Position numbers and translations under genes: made by a program
Part shown: piece by piece, positions 1-11,200 of the stretch
How the letters are laid out: each line of letters begins with the position of its first letter
Numbering within the stretch: position 1 is the stretch's first letter
Notes under the pieces: generated by a model
The model's database searches: none
Seen by the model: only the letters and a program-made list of their open reading frames with translations
What the model was told of the DNA's origin: nothing
Source: Corythucha ciliata
Taxonomy: Eukaryota; Arthropoda; Insecta; Hemiptera; Tingidae
Direction of reading: 5' to 3'
Length of the DNA: 64,000 bases
Assembly (NCBI GenBank): GCA_038030265.1
Contig: CM075937.1
Location: forward strand, 43,876,198 to 43,940,197

Positions 1-750
1 CAAGCTCTCCAAAACTTCGGCTATCAGACTCCTTGAATCTTACGTACGATTTTAGTGCAATCCGAATTATCGATTTCTTCCGGGCTCTCCGAGGATTCGT
101 CATGTGACACAGCCGCATATCAAGTGCACACTCGATTTCAGGGTTTTCGAATATTACATTGTTCTCACAGTTTCCGATCTCTTTTCCAATCTTTTCGTGG
201 TTTACTGACCCCCTCTCATACCCTTAGATTTTCACGCTCCTTGATTTCAAAGCCCACTTATAGCCATAGAGCCCAGCCCATAGAGGGGGGGGGGGTCATA
301 GAGGTACAGCTCTCTATAATCAGGAGGTCTGATATGCAGGTATAGCTCAAATGGACAGATTTTGCGCGATTTTTGCCTTCTTTGGGGGATGGATTGGGGT
401 ATCAATATATTTTTTTATAAAAACGGCAAAATCTCACGACAAAAAACGGAAGGATTAGATAGAAATTTTGTATTTTTCAAGATCTGTGACTAGCAGCAAT
501 CCAAAATGACGTTAAAATCATACCAGAAAATATATTTTCTTGCTTTTTCTGTGCAATTTCCTATTGACATCTTTAATAAATACAGCAGCGCTCTTGCCGA
601 GCTAAGATGAACTAACAATCTGGGGTAACATCTGACCGGTGCCACTTGCTTTGTTTTGTTTATTGTGTAGTGAGAATCAGAATCAGAAAGAAAATTATTG
701 AAGTAAAACCAACTGAAAATTGAAGGATACCCCAAAAGGTCGTTTCACTT
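1..750. other. Non-coding, no gene seen
   Basis: Stops are frequent in all frames and I see no conserved protein segment. A run of ten or more G residues occurs near 285-294. The short ORFs here do not resemble anything I know. Confidence 0.5.
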
Positions 751-875
751 ATAGCGTTTCCCAATTGCACAAAATTCTGCATTTGGGCAGTTCATTTCCA
801 CCCGTCCACTCTTAATTAAATCATATGTTACTGGAGAAGACGGGTGGAAATGAATTGCCGCCACATCTGGTGTAT
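751..875. mobile_element. Hairpin MITE, CCACCCGTC family (copy 1)
   Basis: The stem pairs TTCATTTCCACCCGTC with GACGGGTGGAAATGAA around an AT-rich loop with ATATG. The left edge reads ATAGCGTTTCCC, as in the copy at 4400. Other copies are at 18903 and 37131. Non-autonomous, with no coding capacity. Confidence 0.65.
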
Positions 876-2317
876 TTATGAAATACCCCTTTATGTCAAT
901 AAAGGGAAAGAGCAAGACTCAAAAACTCTTTTTACTATTATTCCACTGCATCACTTGCCGTATTAAAATTATAGAAAAATAGCCGCGGTACCTAGAACGA
1001 GACGCATAAACAGAAAATATTAGCATTACTTGTCCGCTGGTGTATAATTGAAGGAGGGGGGGGGGTCTGGAGTTCTGGACTTGTCAAACTAATCGTAAGC
1101 AGTCGAAACAACGTTGTGACGGCTTTGTTTTGTAAAATAGAATGTTAATTTATTTGGATTTGTCTGAAGTTGCCAGTACACCACGGTAGTTTATTCGAGG
1201 TTGTTCCTGGGATAGTTTTATTTTTTTTCCACAGTAGGTTACGGCTTTCTTATCGTTCCTAGCGTAATTAGTTAATAATTATCGTTACATCGACAACTTT
1301 TTTTTTCATGAAAATACATTTTAAAAGTTTTCATGTTTCATTCTAGTATTCGTTTCAGAAATATTCATTCCATTGGAGAATTTAAGTGTATCTCTTACGT
1401 CATTGCATGACTTTAATTATCCAAACAGCTCCTTCACGATAAGCAAAGTGGTCTACAAGGGCATCACATAGTATTTTTTCACTATGTATCAACTATTCAA
1501 ATTTACATTAAAGTTTAATGTTGGATTTTGGATGTTGGTATTAATGTTGGTTAAGTTTTGTTGATTATAGGCTGTAGCAAAACAAAAAGCCATGGTGGTC
1601 GCCCAGGTATATTTTATATATTACCGTGAAAGCCGACATTCTCCAAAGCAGGGAAAACAACATCTGTCGAAAGCCAGAAATTCGGGCTTTCACCGGTGGA
1701 TTTCAACATTCACCATCTGCTAATGGTGAAAGCCCGATCTAGAGCCCTCGTAGCTTTATACCAAGTTCGTACCAAGCTTATGGCGGACGGGCACCTTTTG
1801 TTATGCATCCAAGTTTTCTCGAACATGATTGGTGGATTCTTGGATGCCAAATATGATTTGATTGACCGGCGAGGGCTATTTCAAGACTGCGCCCGACGCT
1901 GATATACCAAGTCGTAGCTTATATCATTATTGTATTGTTGATAAAAAAGTAAATGCAAGGACCGTGGGACGTTACGCAGTAGCAGCAGAGTTCAGGCTCT
2001 CACGGTTACATACACAAGCGCCGGTAAATAGAACTTGTTGTTGAGTCAACTTGTAGGAGTGCCTAAGGCTTCCGTAACTATGCATGCGATTTTTGACGAA
2101 AATTTGTTCTGACGAGTTTGTCCCCCGTATGTATTCTGACGAGGACGTCTCTCCCATAGTAACCACTTTCATTGAAAAGCAGACGTTTGCTTGTTTCTAA
2201 GAATTCGTCAGAGTGCGTCAGAACACATTTTCGTCAGAAATCGTATCTGGCATCTCCACAGGTCATTTTCTGCGCGACATGGGCCCACACCAGAGCTAGC
2301 TGCATGCAAACACCCCT
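876..2317. other. Non-coding; includes a worn GGGACGGGCACC-type MITE at 1784-1905
   Basis: No gene is recognisable. Positions 1784-1905 share GGACGGGCACCTTTTGT, CGAACA-GATTGGTGGATTC and GACCGGCGAGGGC with the intact MITE at 18753-18898, so this is a degraded family member. A G run lies near 1056-1065. Confidence 0.5.
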
Positions 2318-2740
2318 TTGGGCCTCTCCAAGACCATTTTGGATCCTCCGGAAGCCAATTTCGTGTTTCGGCTCTTTCGAACCCCAATTTTGTGTTTTGG
2401 CTCCTTTATAAGCCAATTTCGTGTTTTGGCCCCTTCAAAAGCCTATTTCGTGTTTTTGATCCTTCAAAAGCCAATTTCGTGTTTTGGATCCTCCGAAAGC
2501 CAATTTCGCGTTTTGGCTCTTTCAAAATCCAATTTTTTGTTTTGACTTCTCCAAATGCCAATTTCGTAATTCAGCTTCTACAAAGGAAATTTCGTGTTTT
2601 GACTCCTTCAAAAGTCAATTCTTGTTTTGTCTTCTTCACAAGCCAATTCCGTGTTTTTGATCCTCCGGAAGCCAATTTCGTGTTTTAGCTTTTTCAAAAG
2701 CCTATTTTCTTTGATCCTTCAAAACCCAACGGAGAACTTG
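2318..2740. repeat. Degenerate minisatellite, about 29-bp unit (GCCAATTTCGTGTTTTGG)
   Basis: About a dozen imperfect units of the form GCCAATTTCGTGTTTTGG plus CTCCTTCAAAA follow one another. Overlapping open frames in all three plus frames are by-products of the low stop density of the unit, not genes. Related arrays lie at 37740-37900, 39430-39990, 46370-46920 and 58100-58510. The array ends in a segment (about 2740-2806, with GAAGAGGGCTCTTC) that recurs inverted at 51583-51640. Confidence 0.75.
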
Positions 2741-2806
2741 CAAATTTTTCAAGCACTGGTGTTCCTTGAAGAGGGCTCTTCCGCAAGGCAATTGCTTCAC
2801 ACTACC

Positions 2807-3552
2807 GTATTGATTGTCCCACTGTTTAACAAAGATAAGTGTTATTATTAAGCCGAAGTTCCAAGGAGGGGATAAGGAAAAATAGATAGAGGGGCTGATC
2901 ACTGGAGGGCGAGGTCCACATTCAACTTGACGAGCTGTAGGCTAAGGTTATCGAACGATTTCGTAAGAAATAACACAATCCTATTCATTAAAATTAGATC
3001 ATAGGCAGACCATGGTTTTGGGTTTCTTCTTCTATCTTTGGCCATTGGTATGTGTAAAAAAAATGCCGTACGATACTCGAGCGGAAACAGCTCATTCCGA
3101 AGTTCGTACGATTATGCCGCCACTCGACTTCGTCTCGTATCGGTAACTAATCGTACTCGTTAAGAATTTTTCGCAATTCAACAATTTGCAATTCGTTGAC
3201 AATTTTTTGCTCTCGTATTGTAATAACATACTATTCTTTGTGCGTCTATTACTCAAGTTTTTTGGGAGTTTTAGATCGTGACATGTGGCAGATTTTTTTT
3301 TTCTACGTGGATGCCTCGATAATGGGGAGCCTATTGCCTAGCCTAACCTTGAAACTCCACATAAAAATAGAAGAACGCCAATAATAAAAAAATAAGAATG
3401 TTTCAACGCAAAAAAATTAAATCATCTAAAGTCAATTTTAACATTAAATAAACAAATATCATAGTTTTTTTTCATAGAGCACATGCTCTAAAAAATTGAA
3501 GAATAAGTTCATGGTCAAGGTCATTCATTCATAATGGCTAAAATGCAGCGAG
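2807..3552. other. Non-coding, no gene seen
   Basis: AT-rich DNA with poly-A/T stretches. No coding signal or repeat homology to the rest of the window was noticed. Confidence 0.4.
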
Positions 3553-3780
3553 CACGGATAAATAATAAAGGGAGCGTAAACAAAAAAAAATGACCCATTT
3601 CCCCCTGTCTAATGATCCAAATAATAATAAAGGTGAGAAAAATATTGGAAATAAACATGCAAGTAAAAGCGTACTGAAGTTTGGAAACGAATTTCATTAA
3701 AAAACTACTGCTCTTAATTAACGGTAAAACGGGATTGACAAGCTGAAAGTTTTATCTGCGGAAGATTAGCTTCAAATTAG
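3553..3780. repeat. Dispersed repeat, partner at 59157-59379
   Basis: Around 220 bp match in the same orientation, including GGAGCGTAAAC, TTTGGAAACGAATTT, AACGGTAAAACGG and GATTAGCTTCAAATTA. The ends are undefined, and it sits just before a MITE. It may be an old element fragment. Confidence 0.65.
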
Positions 3781-3879
3781 TAATAAAAATAAAAAATAAA
3801 AATATGGGAAACATCATCCTATACTTTTGAGTCTCCCCAAATTGAACGATTGGAAAGGGTGAAATGAGACATTTCTTGC

Positions 3880-4153
3880 AAGGCGATTAAACTTTCTATA
3901 GGTGCCGCAGATCTTCGGCCATTGCCGTCCTTTACGAGCAGTAACCAATCGCCTTTGCGCTGGACCCAATACATTATTAATTGTTATTGGGTTGTGATTT
4001 AAGAATTTATAAACTTCAATTTCAAAATTAACTTGCTCTGCTGCTCCAGGGTGAGCAATCGGGAGAGAAAGGACTGCTGGTGATGTCAATCCCCACCCCT
4101 CTTTTGGCAGGTGGGGGGTATATCTGCGGCAACTGTATAAGAATTTAGTCACC
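3880..4153. mobile_element. MITE with GTGACTAAAC TIRs (copy 1)
   Basis: About 270 bp with inverted ends of roughly 35 bp: (G)CGATTAAACTTTCTATAGG then TGCCGCAGAT at the left, and ATCTGCGGCA...TAAGAATTTAGTCAC at the right. Other copies are 19028-19309 and 60545-60795. The long open frame across it is transposon DNA, not a gene. Confidence 0.8.
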
Positions 4154-4399
4154 TAGCATTTCTTGCATCACATTTTCTATTAATACATTATTTTTACTTC
4201 TTATCCGTGCTCGATGGCTAAACGATTAAATGATTAATTAGTCGTATAAATAAAAGTGCATTTTTGAAATGAAATGCTCTAAAAGAGCATGGCTTTATGC
4301 TCGAATTTTTTCAAGCAAACTGTCATCAAATTGTGAATGAAAATCACCATTTTTATTCATAAACTGATGAACAAATGGAACAAAAATTGAACTTTAAGT

Positions 4400-4549
4400 A
4401 ATAGCGTTTTCCATTAACATAAAATTCTGCTCCAGAACAATTCATTCACACCCGTCTTCTCTATTAACATAGGTATGTTTTAATTCAGAGAGGAAGAGTG
4501 GATTAACAGCTCTAGAGCAGAATTCTGTGTCAATGGAAAACGCTATAAG
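4400..4549. mobile_element. Hairpin MITE, CCACCCGTC family (copy 2, intact ends)
   Basis: The inverted ends TAGCGTTTTCCATT and AATGGAAAACGCTA, with AATTCTGCTC / GAGCAGAATT inside, are nearly perfect over 30 bp. The core has the ACCCGTCTTCTCT hairpin. This is the best-preserved copy and defines the family ends. Confidence 0.8.
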
Positions 4550-4884
4550 TTTATGCCCTTTATGGCACAAGCTCATAATGAAATTTACCGTGAACGGACT
4601 TTTTTCCACTTGCTTTATTTATACGTGATGAAAACTTATGGGCTAAAAGTATATCTGTTTGTAAGGAAATCAAAGTTTCATCTACAATAAAGAGATTTCT
4701 AGAGGCTCTCTCATGCTGACCTTGATGCATTTCACATTTGAATGTAAATCCTCTAGGGAGATTCATGTGATTTTTTCTTAAAATTATATTCGTTGTCTGT
4801 ATTATCGAAAAATTTCTCAGTACATTCACTTTACATAATAATTATTCTAATAGGTAGGTTTAAGAAAAAAGAAAACAAACGAAC

Positions 4885-4950
4885 CTTCCATGTCCCCAAA
4901 CCGAGGATGGGAATCTCCGAACCGTTGTTTAATTTTACCGTCTGAGCCAT
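4885..4950 (-). CDS. Aldo-keto reductase, exon 1 only (partial gene A)
   Basis: First coding exon of a fourth aldo-keto reductase copy. Read on the minus strand it encodes 22 residues starting M-A-Q-T-V-K-L-N-N-G and ending G-L-G-T-W-K, the N-terminal beta-hairpin and first barrel strand of AKR1-type enzymes. It ends at a GT donor (GTTCGT) exactly where the three complete neighbours end exon 1. None of exons 2-7 can be found between here and the left edge: I see no GYRHID, LMH-P, ISNFN or PKSV-like segment on the minus strand of 1-4884. The gene therefore has a long first intron running out of the window, or is a truncated duplicate. An in-frame upstream ATG (5064) would add 38 residues, but paralogs start at the internal Met. 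Family identity is secure; functionality is not. Confidence 0.75.
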
Positions 4951-5064
4951 TCTTTTGGATATGCCTGGAATGCCGCACGATGTGGACGAGGTTGGTATGA
5001 ATAATTTGAACGAATTCCCTGTTTGCTTTCTTTCGTATAACCGAGCACCGCCTCTGCTCAACAC

Positions 5065-5074
5065 AACTGACTGA
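5065..5074 (-). promoter_or_regulatory. Initiator (TCAGTCAGTT) of AKR gene A
   Basis: Minus-strand TCAGTC and TCAGTT overlap about 118 nt upstream of the gene A ATG. TCAGT is the arthropod RNA polymerase II initiator consensus, and the same motif lies upstream of the other three AKR copies. No TATA box stands at the expected distance. The start site itself is inferred. Confidence 0.5.
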
Positions 5075-5119
5075 TGAGCAAGCGAAAGAAGCCGGCCGGA
5101 TAACCATAAAAACCAGCTA

Positions 5120-7732
5120 TTATGAAACCTGCGCTGTAGTCATCTGTGATGAGGGGGGTTCAACTCGGGAGAGAGAGAGAGAAAAAAAAATGAAATTAGT
5201 AATAATAATTATTTGGATGCGCGTTTCACTCAGAGCCAACGTGACCTGTATCCTGTTCCGACCGCACGCGCCGGCGAGTTTTCTTATTGTTTTGCAAATT
5301 CGATGATAGGCCAAGTACATGACATATCTATGAGTTTTTTAAAGCAAATATTGCCACGGGAATCTTTACACATCTCATTAAAATATGATTCTGACGCGGA
5401 CTTGGGCATATACGCTTACCGGGAAAGAACCGGCAGATGAGCTTGAGTCTCCTTGAGCTTAACATCCGAGAGACCCATAAAGTGTAAATTTAAAATATAG
5501 AACCAACCAAAATATTTGCACCTCTTTGAGTTTAAAATCGTGACCGAGTCACACGGCAACGGTGATTCATTTGTGTCTCATTTCATTTCCATAATAGGAA
5601 GGAAAGCTTTATTGGTGATTGGTGGGGGGGGGGGGTTACAAGTAAAAATACTTTGGAACGTGAATGAAGGAGAAGGTATAGATTCGGTTCAATTTCCTCT
5701 CTGCATCAAGTTCCACGTGTATTGAAATAAACGTCGAAAAGCTTTTTGTTCGATACGGTAATGATGATTGCTCCGGCGGGGAACGTTCTTTCTCACTAAA
5801 TTTGAAACTGTTATCGTTTCCGGCTGGATTTCAGAGGACTGACTGTGGAAACCACTTTGTTTAACGAGCCCAAGGCCAACTAAACCATTTTCGCAGAATT
5901 GAAGAAGAATTTACAAATTATATCTCTTCCACTTATGCATCGAATTAAGGTATTAGACGGTTTTTGGTCGTTTGCCGGCATCATTCCTTCTTCTCAAGAA
6001 AAACAAAGGATAACTTAACGCACGTTTTCCTGCGTTGGACGGAAAATATAGATGACGTTGAAGTTGAACCTGTATAATATGACGTATAATACTGATGTGT
6101 ACGGACCCGATTCTTATGATTTTGCATAGATTTTTTTTTCCTTTAGTCGTACCACGTTAAAATTAGGATACTTGACGTTTCTCATCAGCCTGATTCCATC
6201 AAGTAGAAGCTGATTTTATTTGGCATAAAATGGGAGTTGTCGTATAAAAGCGAATATTTCCGGTTTTTTATAGCTCTGCATCGAATAATTTGAACTTTTA
6301 ATTGATTTTAATGTTTAAAAGCTGCAAATATGCAATCATCTTTCTTTCCTAAAGAGAGAAAAAAAAGTAAACACATACCTAACGAAAACTCGTGAATGAG
6401 GGTGAAAAGGATGTTTGAGTAACAGGAGCTTGTTACCGGAGAGTGGAGGTGTTAAAACAAGGGAAAACCTATATGATTACACCATTGTTACTACCGCCAT
6501 CTTTGGTCTTTCAAATCCCTTGACTACCATTCACAAAACTGGAGAAAACTATTGGTTGAAGAAAAGTGCGGCTAGAGTATACATTCAGTTAACATTTTTG
6601 CCTTCGACAAGGTAAATCAGTTCATAAAAAGTGAATATAAGAAAACCTCGAGTTCGAGAAATGAATGCGTACGCCCATAGCAATGCCTTACCCATTCGTT
6701 TTTTTTTTTATTTCTTTCCTTCTTAATTTATTTATTTCGTTCTTTATTACTTTTATCCCTAAATAAATCACTTTTCTTTGGTACACAACATAATAGTATC
6801 TTTGGATTCCCAAAACGATCTCTATAACTGGAAAAAGCCTTTATGCTATTTTTCTATGGTTGATAATTGCATATTCATGCAATGTATAGCGCATATTTAA
6901 TGGCATATTTTTATGTTTTTTAGTGCATAAAAATCCGATCCCTACCGATGTGTGTGTTTAAAGTTTTGGTGGTGTGGCTGAAATTCCGTTTGACTGTTAG
7001 TGGCTGGCCACGAGGGCCTGTTGTATTGAAAGTAAATGGATAGGCTGGACCTCTCAATTCCATTTTTTCTCCCCAAGATGTTTTCGGGAAAAACATTATA
7101 GGAGCACACTGAAATTGAACAAAGTAAAGGAAAATGAATAATTATAATCGTATAAAATCGTAAAGGAGATCGGCTCTCCGCAAAAATTCATTTATAAACA
7201 CAGGACCGGTTTCAACTCTATCTCCATCACCATCATCATCATATCACACGAACATCCAACCGTTAAAAATGTGAATGGGCAAAGGATTTATATCCTGCCT
7301 GAACGTTCTCATTTGAAAGTCTACCTCATAACTGCCACACCCATGATGGAGGAGCGTAATCATGACCTCCATTCAAAACATGCGTCACGTGCATCGATCA
7401 TTTGAATTGGACACCCCAAAACAAGTAGTTAATAGTAGTAGCGTTCAAGACTTAGGGCCGTGCACCTGCCCCAGGTTACCCTTGTCTTAAATGTTTCTCA
7501 TAATCTCGAAGTTAATTGGAGAAAATTTGTGACGTACTTTTAATGAACAGGTTTAGGTACAATGAATGAAAATAATTAATCATGTTATGCGTTTTCGCTT
7601 TGTTTATTAGACCTTCTAAATTATGCGTTCAAACGATATTATTCGTTTACATTGTACAGTTACTGCATTTGTTTCAAACGGAAACCTTAACATTGTGTCA
7701 TAAGTAAAATCAACCATTTCACTAAAGTTGAG
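5120..7732. other. Non-coding interval between AKR genes A and B
   Basis: No coding segment is supported. It contains a GA tract near 5168-5180, a G run near 5622-5632, a poly-T tract near 6702-6710 and scattered short ORFs without recognisable domains. The last 125 nt are probably the 3' UTR of gene B. Confidence 0.5.
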
Positions 7733-9125
7733 CTATTTCGAGCCAAAAGGGTAGTCCTTGTGCTCCAACGCACTGAAAAAGAAAATTTTTAACATCCCGA
7801 AATTGCCTACAGCTTATTACCATAGAACAAACATACATGTCCCACTTGATGTATCGTCCAGCTTCACCCTTGTCCATACTCAGCAATTCTTTCAAGTCAG
7901 TTTCGCTCAGTTTAAAGTTGAGAATGTCAAAATTACTCTTTAGTCTGTCTTTGTTGACTGATTTCGGTAGAACAACGACGCCTCTGTCAATCTGAGTAAA
8001 AGTGTGTTAACAAAATTATCGAGTTTTAAGAGGTACAGGAGAGGATGGGGAATCAAGCTTACGTGAAAACGAAGGAGCACTTGACCGGAGCTTCTGTTCA
8101 ACCGTTTTGCCACTTTTTGTACTCTTGGATCGTCCAGCAATTTTATTTCGCCAGCTGTAGCCCATGGACGGTCGGGTGAACCCAAAGGGCTGTAGGCGGT
8201 GACGCTGATTCCTTTCGAGAGGCAGAAGTCTATCATTTTCTGTTGATTTAGGTAAGGATGGCACTCAATCTAAAAAAAAAGAAAAGAAAGAAAAACAGTT
8301 TGTTCTATGTAGTCCGTTCCTATTGTAATTTGCTCTTTTTTGTCCCCCCTCTACCTGGTTTGTCACAGGAGTGATGTTTGCCTTTGAAAGGAGGCGCTCA
8401 ATTTGAGTATGGTTGAAATTCGAGATTCCTATTGATTTCGTTAAACCCTTTTTAACTAATTGTTCCATTGCTTTCCAAGTGTCAATATAATCCACGTCGG
8501 AAAATGCTATTTTACTGTCATCGTTTGGGTCTTTCGGATATATCCCCTCTCCTTCCTAATGAGAATTTTGTGCTGTAATTTCGATAATTTCGATCGATAA
8601 TTTACAAGGCTCAACTACCTTGAATGCCATAGGGCTGTGCATAAGATATAGGTCGAGGTACTTAAGACCTAAATTTTCGAGCGTTTCCTCGAAACCCTTT
8701 TGAACCAAATCTGGTTGGTGGAATGTATTCCACAGCTTGAAAAAATTTGAAAAAGACATGATGAAATACTCCGATCGTTGAAAACATGTACCTGTAATGT
8801 AAACCTTGGAAACGATGAACAGGTCTTCTCTTTTAACGACGCCTTCCTTAATTTTCGCACTGATGGCTTCGCCGATTTCTTTTTCATTCTCGTAGAGGTA
8901 GGCACAATCGATATGTCGATAGCCTATGTCAATAGCGTCCTTAACGGCCTTACAGACCTCGCCGGGTTTGGACTGAAACAAGTCATGAATTATTTTGTTT
9001 AGCGTTGCTACGTTTGTGACACCAAGTTATAAAGAGGAAAATTGACTGACTTTCCATGTTCCCAGTCCTACAATTGGCATTTGATAGCCGTTATTCAGTT
9101 TAATCTTAGCATTCTTCACCTCCAT
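7733..9125 (-). CDS. Aldo-keto reductase family 1-type protein, seven exons (gene B)
   Basis: NADPH-dependent cytosolic carbonyl reductase of the AKR1 superfamily with a TIM-barrel fold. Minus-strand exons are 9125-9051, 8972-8805, 8735-8619, 8555-8355, 8269-8063, 7991-7837 and 7772-7733, joined by GT-AG introns. The total is 963 nt and 320 residues, normal for the family. The catalytic tetrad is visible: Asp47 and Tyr52 in HID-x4-Y, Lys81 ending exon 2, His114 in LMHSP. The NADPH-binding segment [10 protein letters not shown] is in exon 6. The last two exons meet in phase 2 after G-R-Y-I-K-W-D, and the 40-nt micro-exon codes for E-H-K-D-Y-P-F and the stop. Ser replaces the family Trp after His114. 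An AATAAA lies about 125 nt past the stop (7608-7603). Substrate cannot be deduced; the family handles aldoses, aldehydes and anhydrofructose. Neighbours C and D are tandem paralogs. Confidence 0.93.
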
Positions 9126-9198
9126 TATAAATTTATACAAAGGTAGACAGTTGTCTCTCGTATACAAATGAATTGTAACGCGCTGATACTTCAGTTAA

Positions 9199-9209
9199 CA
9201 CTGAACTGA
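9199..9209 (-). promoter_or_regulatory. Initiator of AKR gene B
   Basis: Minus-strand TCAGTT and TCAGTG overlap here, 75-85 nt upstream of the gene B ATG. They match the arthropod TCAGT initiator, and the position agrees with the sibling genes. No TATA box is seen in the preceding 40 nt. Confidence 0.5.
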
Positions 9210-10655
9210 CTTAGTTCGACGTAGCCGTCATTTATTTTGGCACCTCCTCCCCCCCCCCCTGCGCGAACTCTTTCGAAAAAAAGAATGGAGGGGGGAAAAT
9301 CTACAAAAGGAATTCTTTGAAAGTAGCCTAACTAAAACATAATGAGATACCTATGTAAATATATAGATTCACGCATTTCAAAATAATTATGAGTCATTCT
9401 TTCGAATACGCCCGCAAATATTTTTCACTAAACAAAATACACAAACACCAAGGAACGATTTTGTGCTAAAGTTAGGTATTTACATATACGCATAGGAAGT
9501 ACATATAAAATATGTTAAAAGTCATTTACGATACATTTGATGCATGGGATGAAATTTCTGCGCTTGAAAAACACTGTCTGTATGAGCAAATTGCAGTGTA
9601 GTCGTGCCCTTTACATGCGCTACTTATATTCATTGGCCGTTTTTCCAGGTTAATTCCATTAATTCTCTGAAATCATATATTACGGAAAAGTTGACGTATT
9701 GTTACGTAATATAATGGATTGGGTCGCGGGAGAGGGGCTCTTTTGAAATGACTATCACTTTTAGTCAACTGATCAATTCAGCCCAACTTTAAAGCCTTCT
9801 TTTAGTAACTTCTTTTCAATCAACATCCCTCTACTATTAACTGGCAGTTTGAACAGCTAAGGGTATAAATGAATAATAATTCTCTCCGGCAGCTCGTGGT
9901 CGGAAAGAGTGCTTTTCATTTTATAATATTACGTGCGGATTCCTGAACCGTCCCAGAATAGTATATTTCATATCAAGAGCGGAAAGTGAGATAGTATATT
10001 GTATATTGTACATCTGGGAGCTAAAATTTGTCTTTTCAAAAGGAGAAGACAGCAAAAAAAGTTGCACTTTTCAGACTCATTGGTGGCTGTAAAATTTAGT
10101 TTTAGTTCATTTAGAATAAAAAGATTCATTAATTCACAGTTTAAGTGAAACCCAACTTTTGGTTAGAAATTGGCACAAATTCCGCACTAAGTCATGAGGA
10201 ATGGCAGATTACATTAAATTAAAAGTCTAGTAAGTGGTGCGAGTCGTTTGTTTGGAGGACGAAGCGTGTAGCTGAGGCCGCTACTTAAAAACGAGTGGGT
10301 GAGGCCACTTACTAGACGAGTGACGTACGCTATTTTTCGCGCAGCCATCGACGAAGATTACCGAATTTTTGTTCGGAGAGAACACTTCTATGATGAGGAG
10401 CGTATACAATTTCAGCGTAGGTTAAAGAAACTGGCATGAAAAACATTGTTTATCCGATTTTAAACTTGATTTTGAAGTCTTCGAACTATCAGTAAAATAG
10501 AGCTTTTCTCTCCCAGGAGGTAACATTTTTTTCCGAACATTTTTAGTTACCCGCAATAGCCGCTTGTGTTCGAAAGGAACAGGTTTGGTGAGAAGTGAGA
10601 AATACTGTCGTGGAACATGTAACATTCTATAATCTCTCGATCACTGAGGAAGAAA
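9210..10655. other. Non-coding interval between AKR genes B and C
   Basis: A C run lies at 9249-9258. Positions 9895-9955 match 24000-24065 (CTCCGGCAGCT, GTCGGAAAGAGTGC, TTTCATT, CCGTCCCAGAA), so both are fragments of one repeat. No gene is seen; minus-strand ORF 10625-10422 has no family resemblance. Confidence 0.5.
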
Positions 10656-10796
10656 TAGGCCTGCTCCATTGTATCGCAAGTGCAGAAAACCATTGACTAC
10701 TTGAAAACCATTCCATTGACTAAATTTGAATAATTGAATGAAATCAGATAATTTTATACATCAGTGCAGCACTCGCGAAACAATGGAACAGACCTA
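10656..10796. mobile_element. MITE with TAGGTCYGTTCCATT TIRs (copy 1)
   Basis: The left end TAGGCCTGCTCCATTGTATC is complementary to the right end, which reads GAAACAATGGAACAGACCTA, with AAGTGC / GCACT inside. The loop is AT-rich. A second copy with the same ends is at 51342-51480. Confidence 0.8.
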
Positions 10797-11151
10797 CGAA
10801 GATGCCCAAAAGGTCTTTGAAGCGAACCGAAAATATCTACAGTGAGCGGGACCGATTTATTTCCCAGCTAAATTCCATTGGTCGGTAGGCTTCTTTGATT
10901 TATTTACTTGAAGAGAGCGGGAAACGTGCTGAAACTCACATAATTGAATACGTTTTATGATTGCAAACATAAAACCAAAGTTGTATTTACAAAAGAACAA
11001 AATTTTACTTTTTCTACTAATTAGTTTTTTTCTACAGAAGAAGGGGTATGATCAATGTTATTGAATAGGGCTTTGAATTGGATGATATTCATCCATATAC
11101 CATCCCGTGACGTGGGTACAAATATCTTAGAGTCTTTACTTATAAAGATAG
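10797..11151. other. Non-coding; fragment of a repeat also at 13390-13550
   Basis: GATGCCCA, GAGCGGG-C-GATTTAT, ATTCCATTGGTCG and GCGGGAAACGT-CTGAA recur in order near 13405-13550. The right part holds the gene C polyadenylation region. Confidence 0.4.
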
Positions 11152-11200
11152 TTTATTGATATAAAATGCTGATTAGAGCTAAATTACAACAATTGCAACT

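Noticed and set aside
2191..2688. 165-codon plus-strand ORF
   Set aside because: It lies wholly in a 29-bp minisatellite whose unit lacks stops; the other frames are equally open.
3814..4152. 112-codon minus-strand ORF, with similar frames at 19016 and near 60540
   Set aside because: It coincides with the GTGACTAAAC MITE. Frames are not kept in the same register across the copies.
10330..10440. Possible zinc-finger transposase (THAP-like) fragment, R-R-E-H-F-Y-D-E-E on the plus strand
   Set aside because: Too short, and the Cys/His pattern of the domain is not present.
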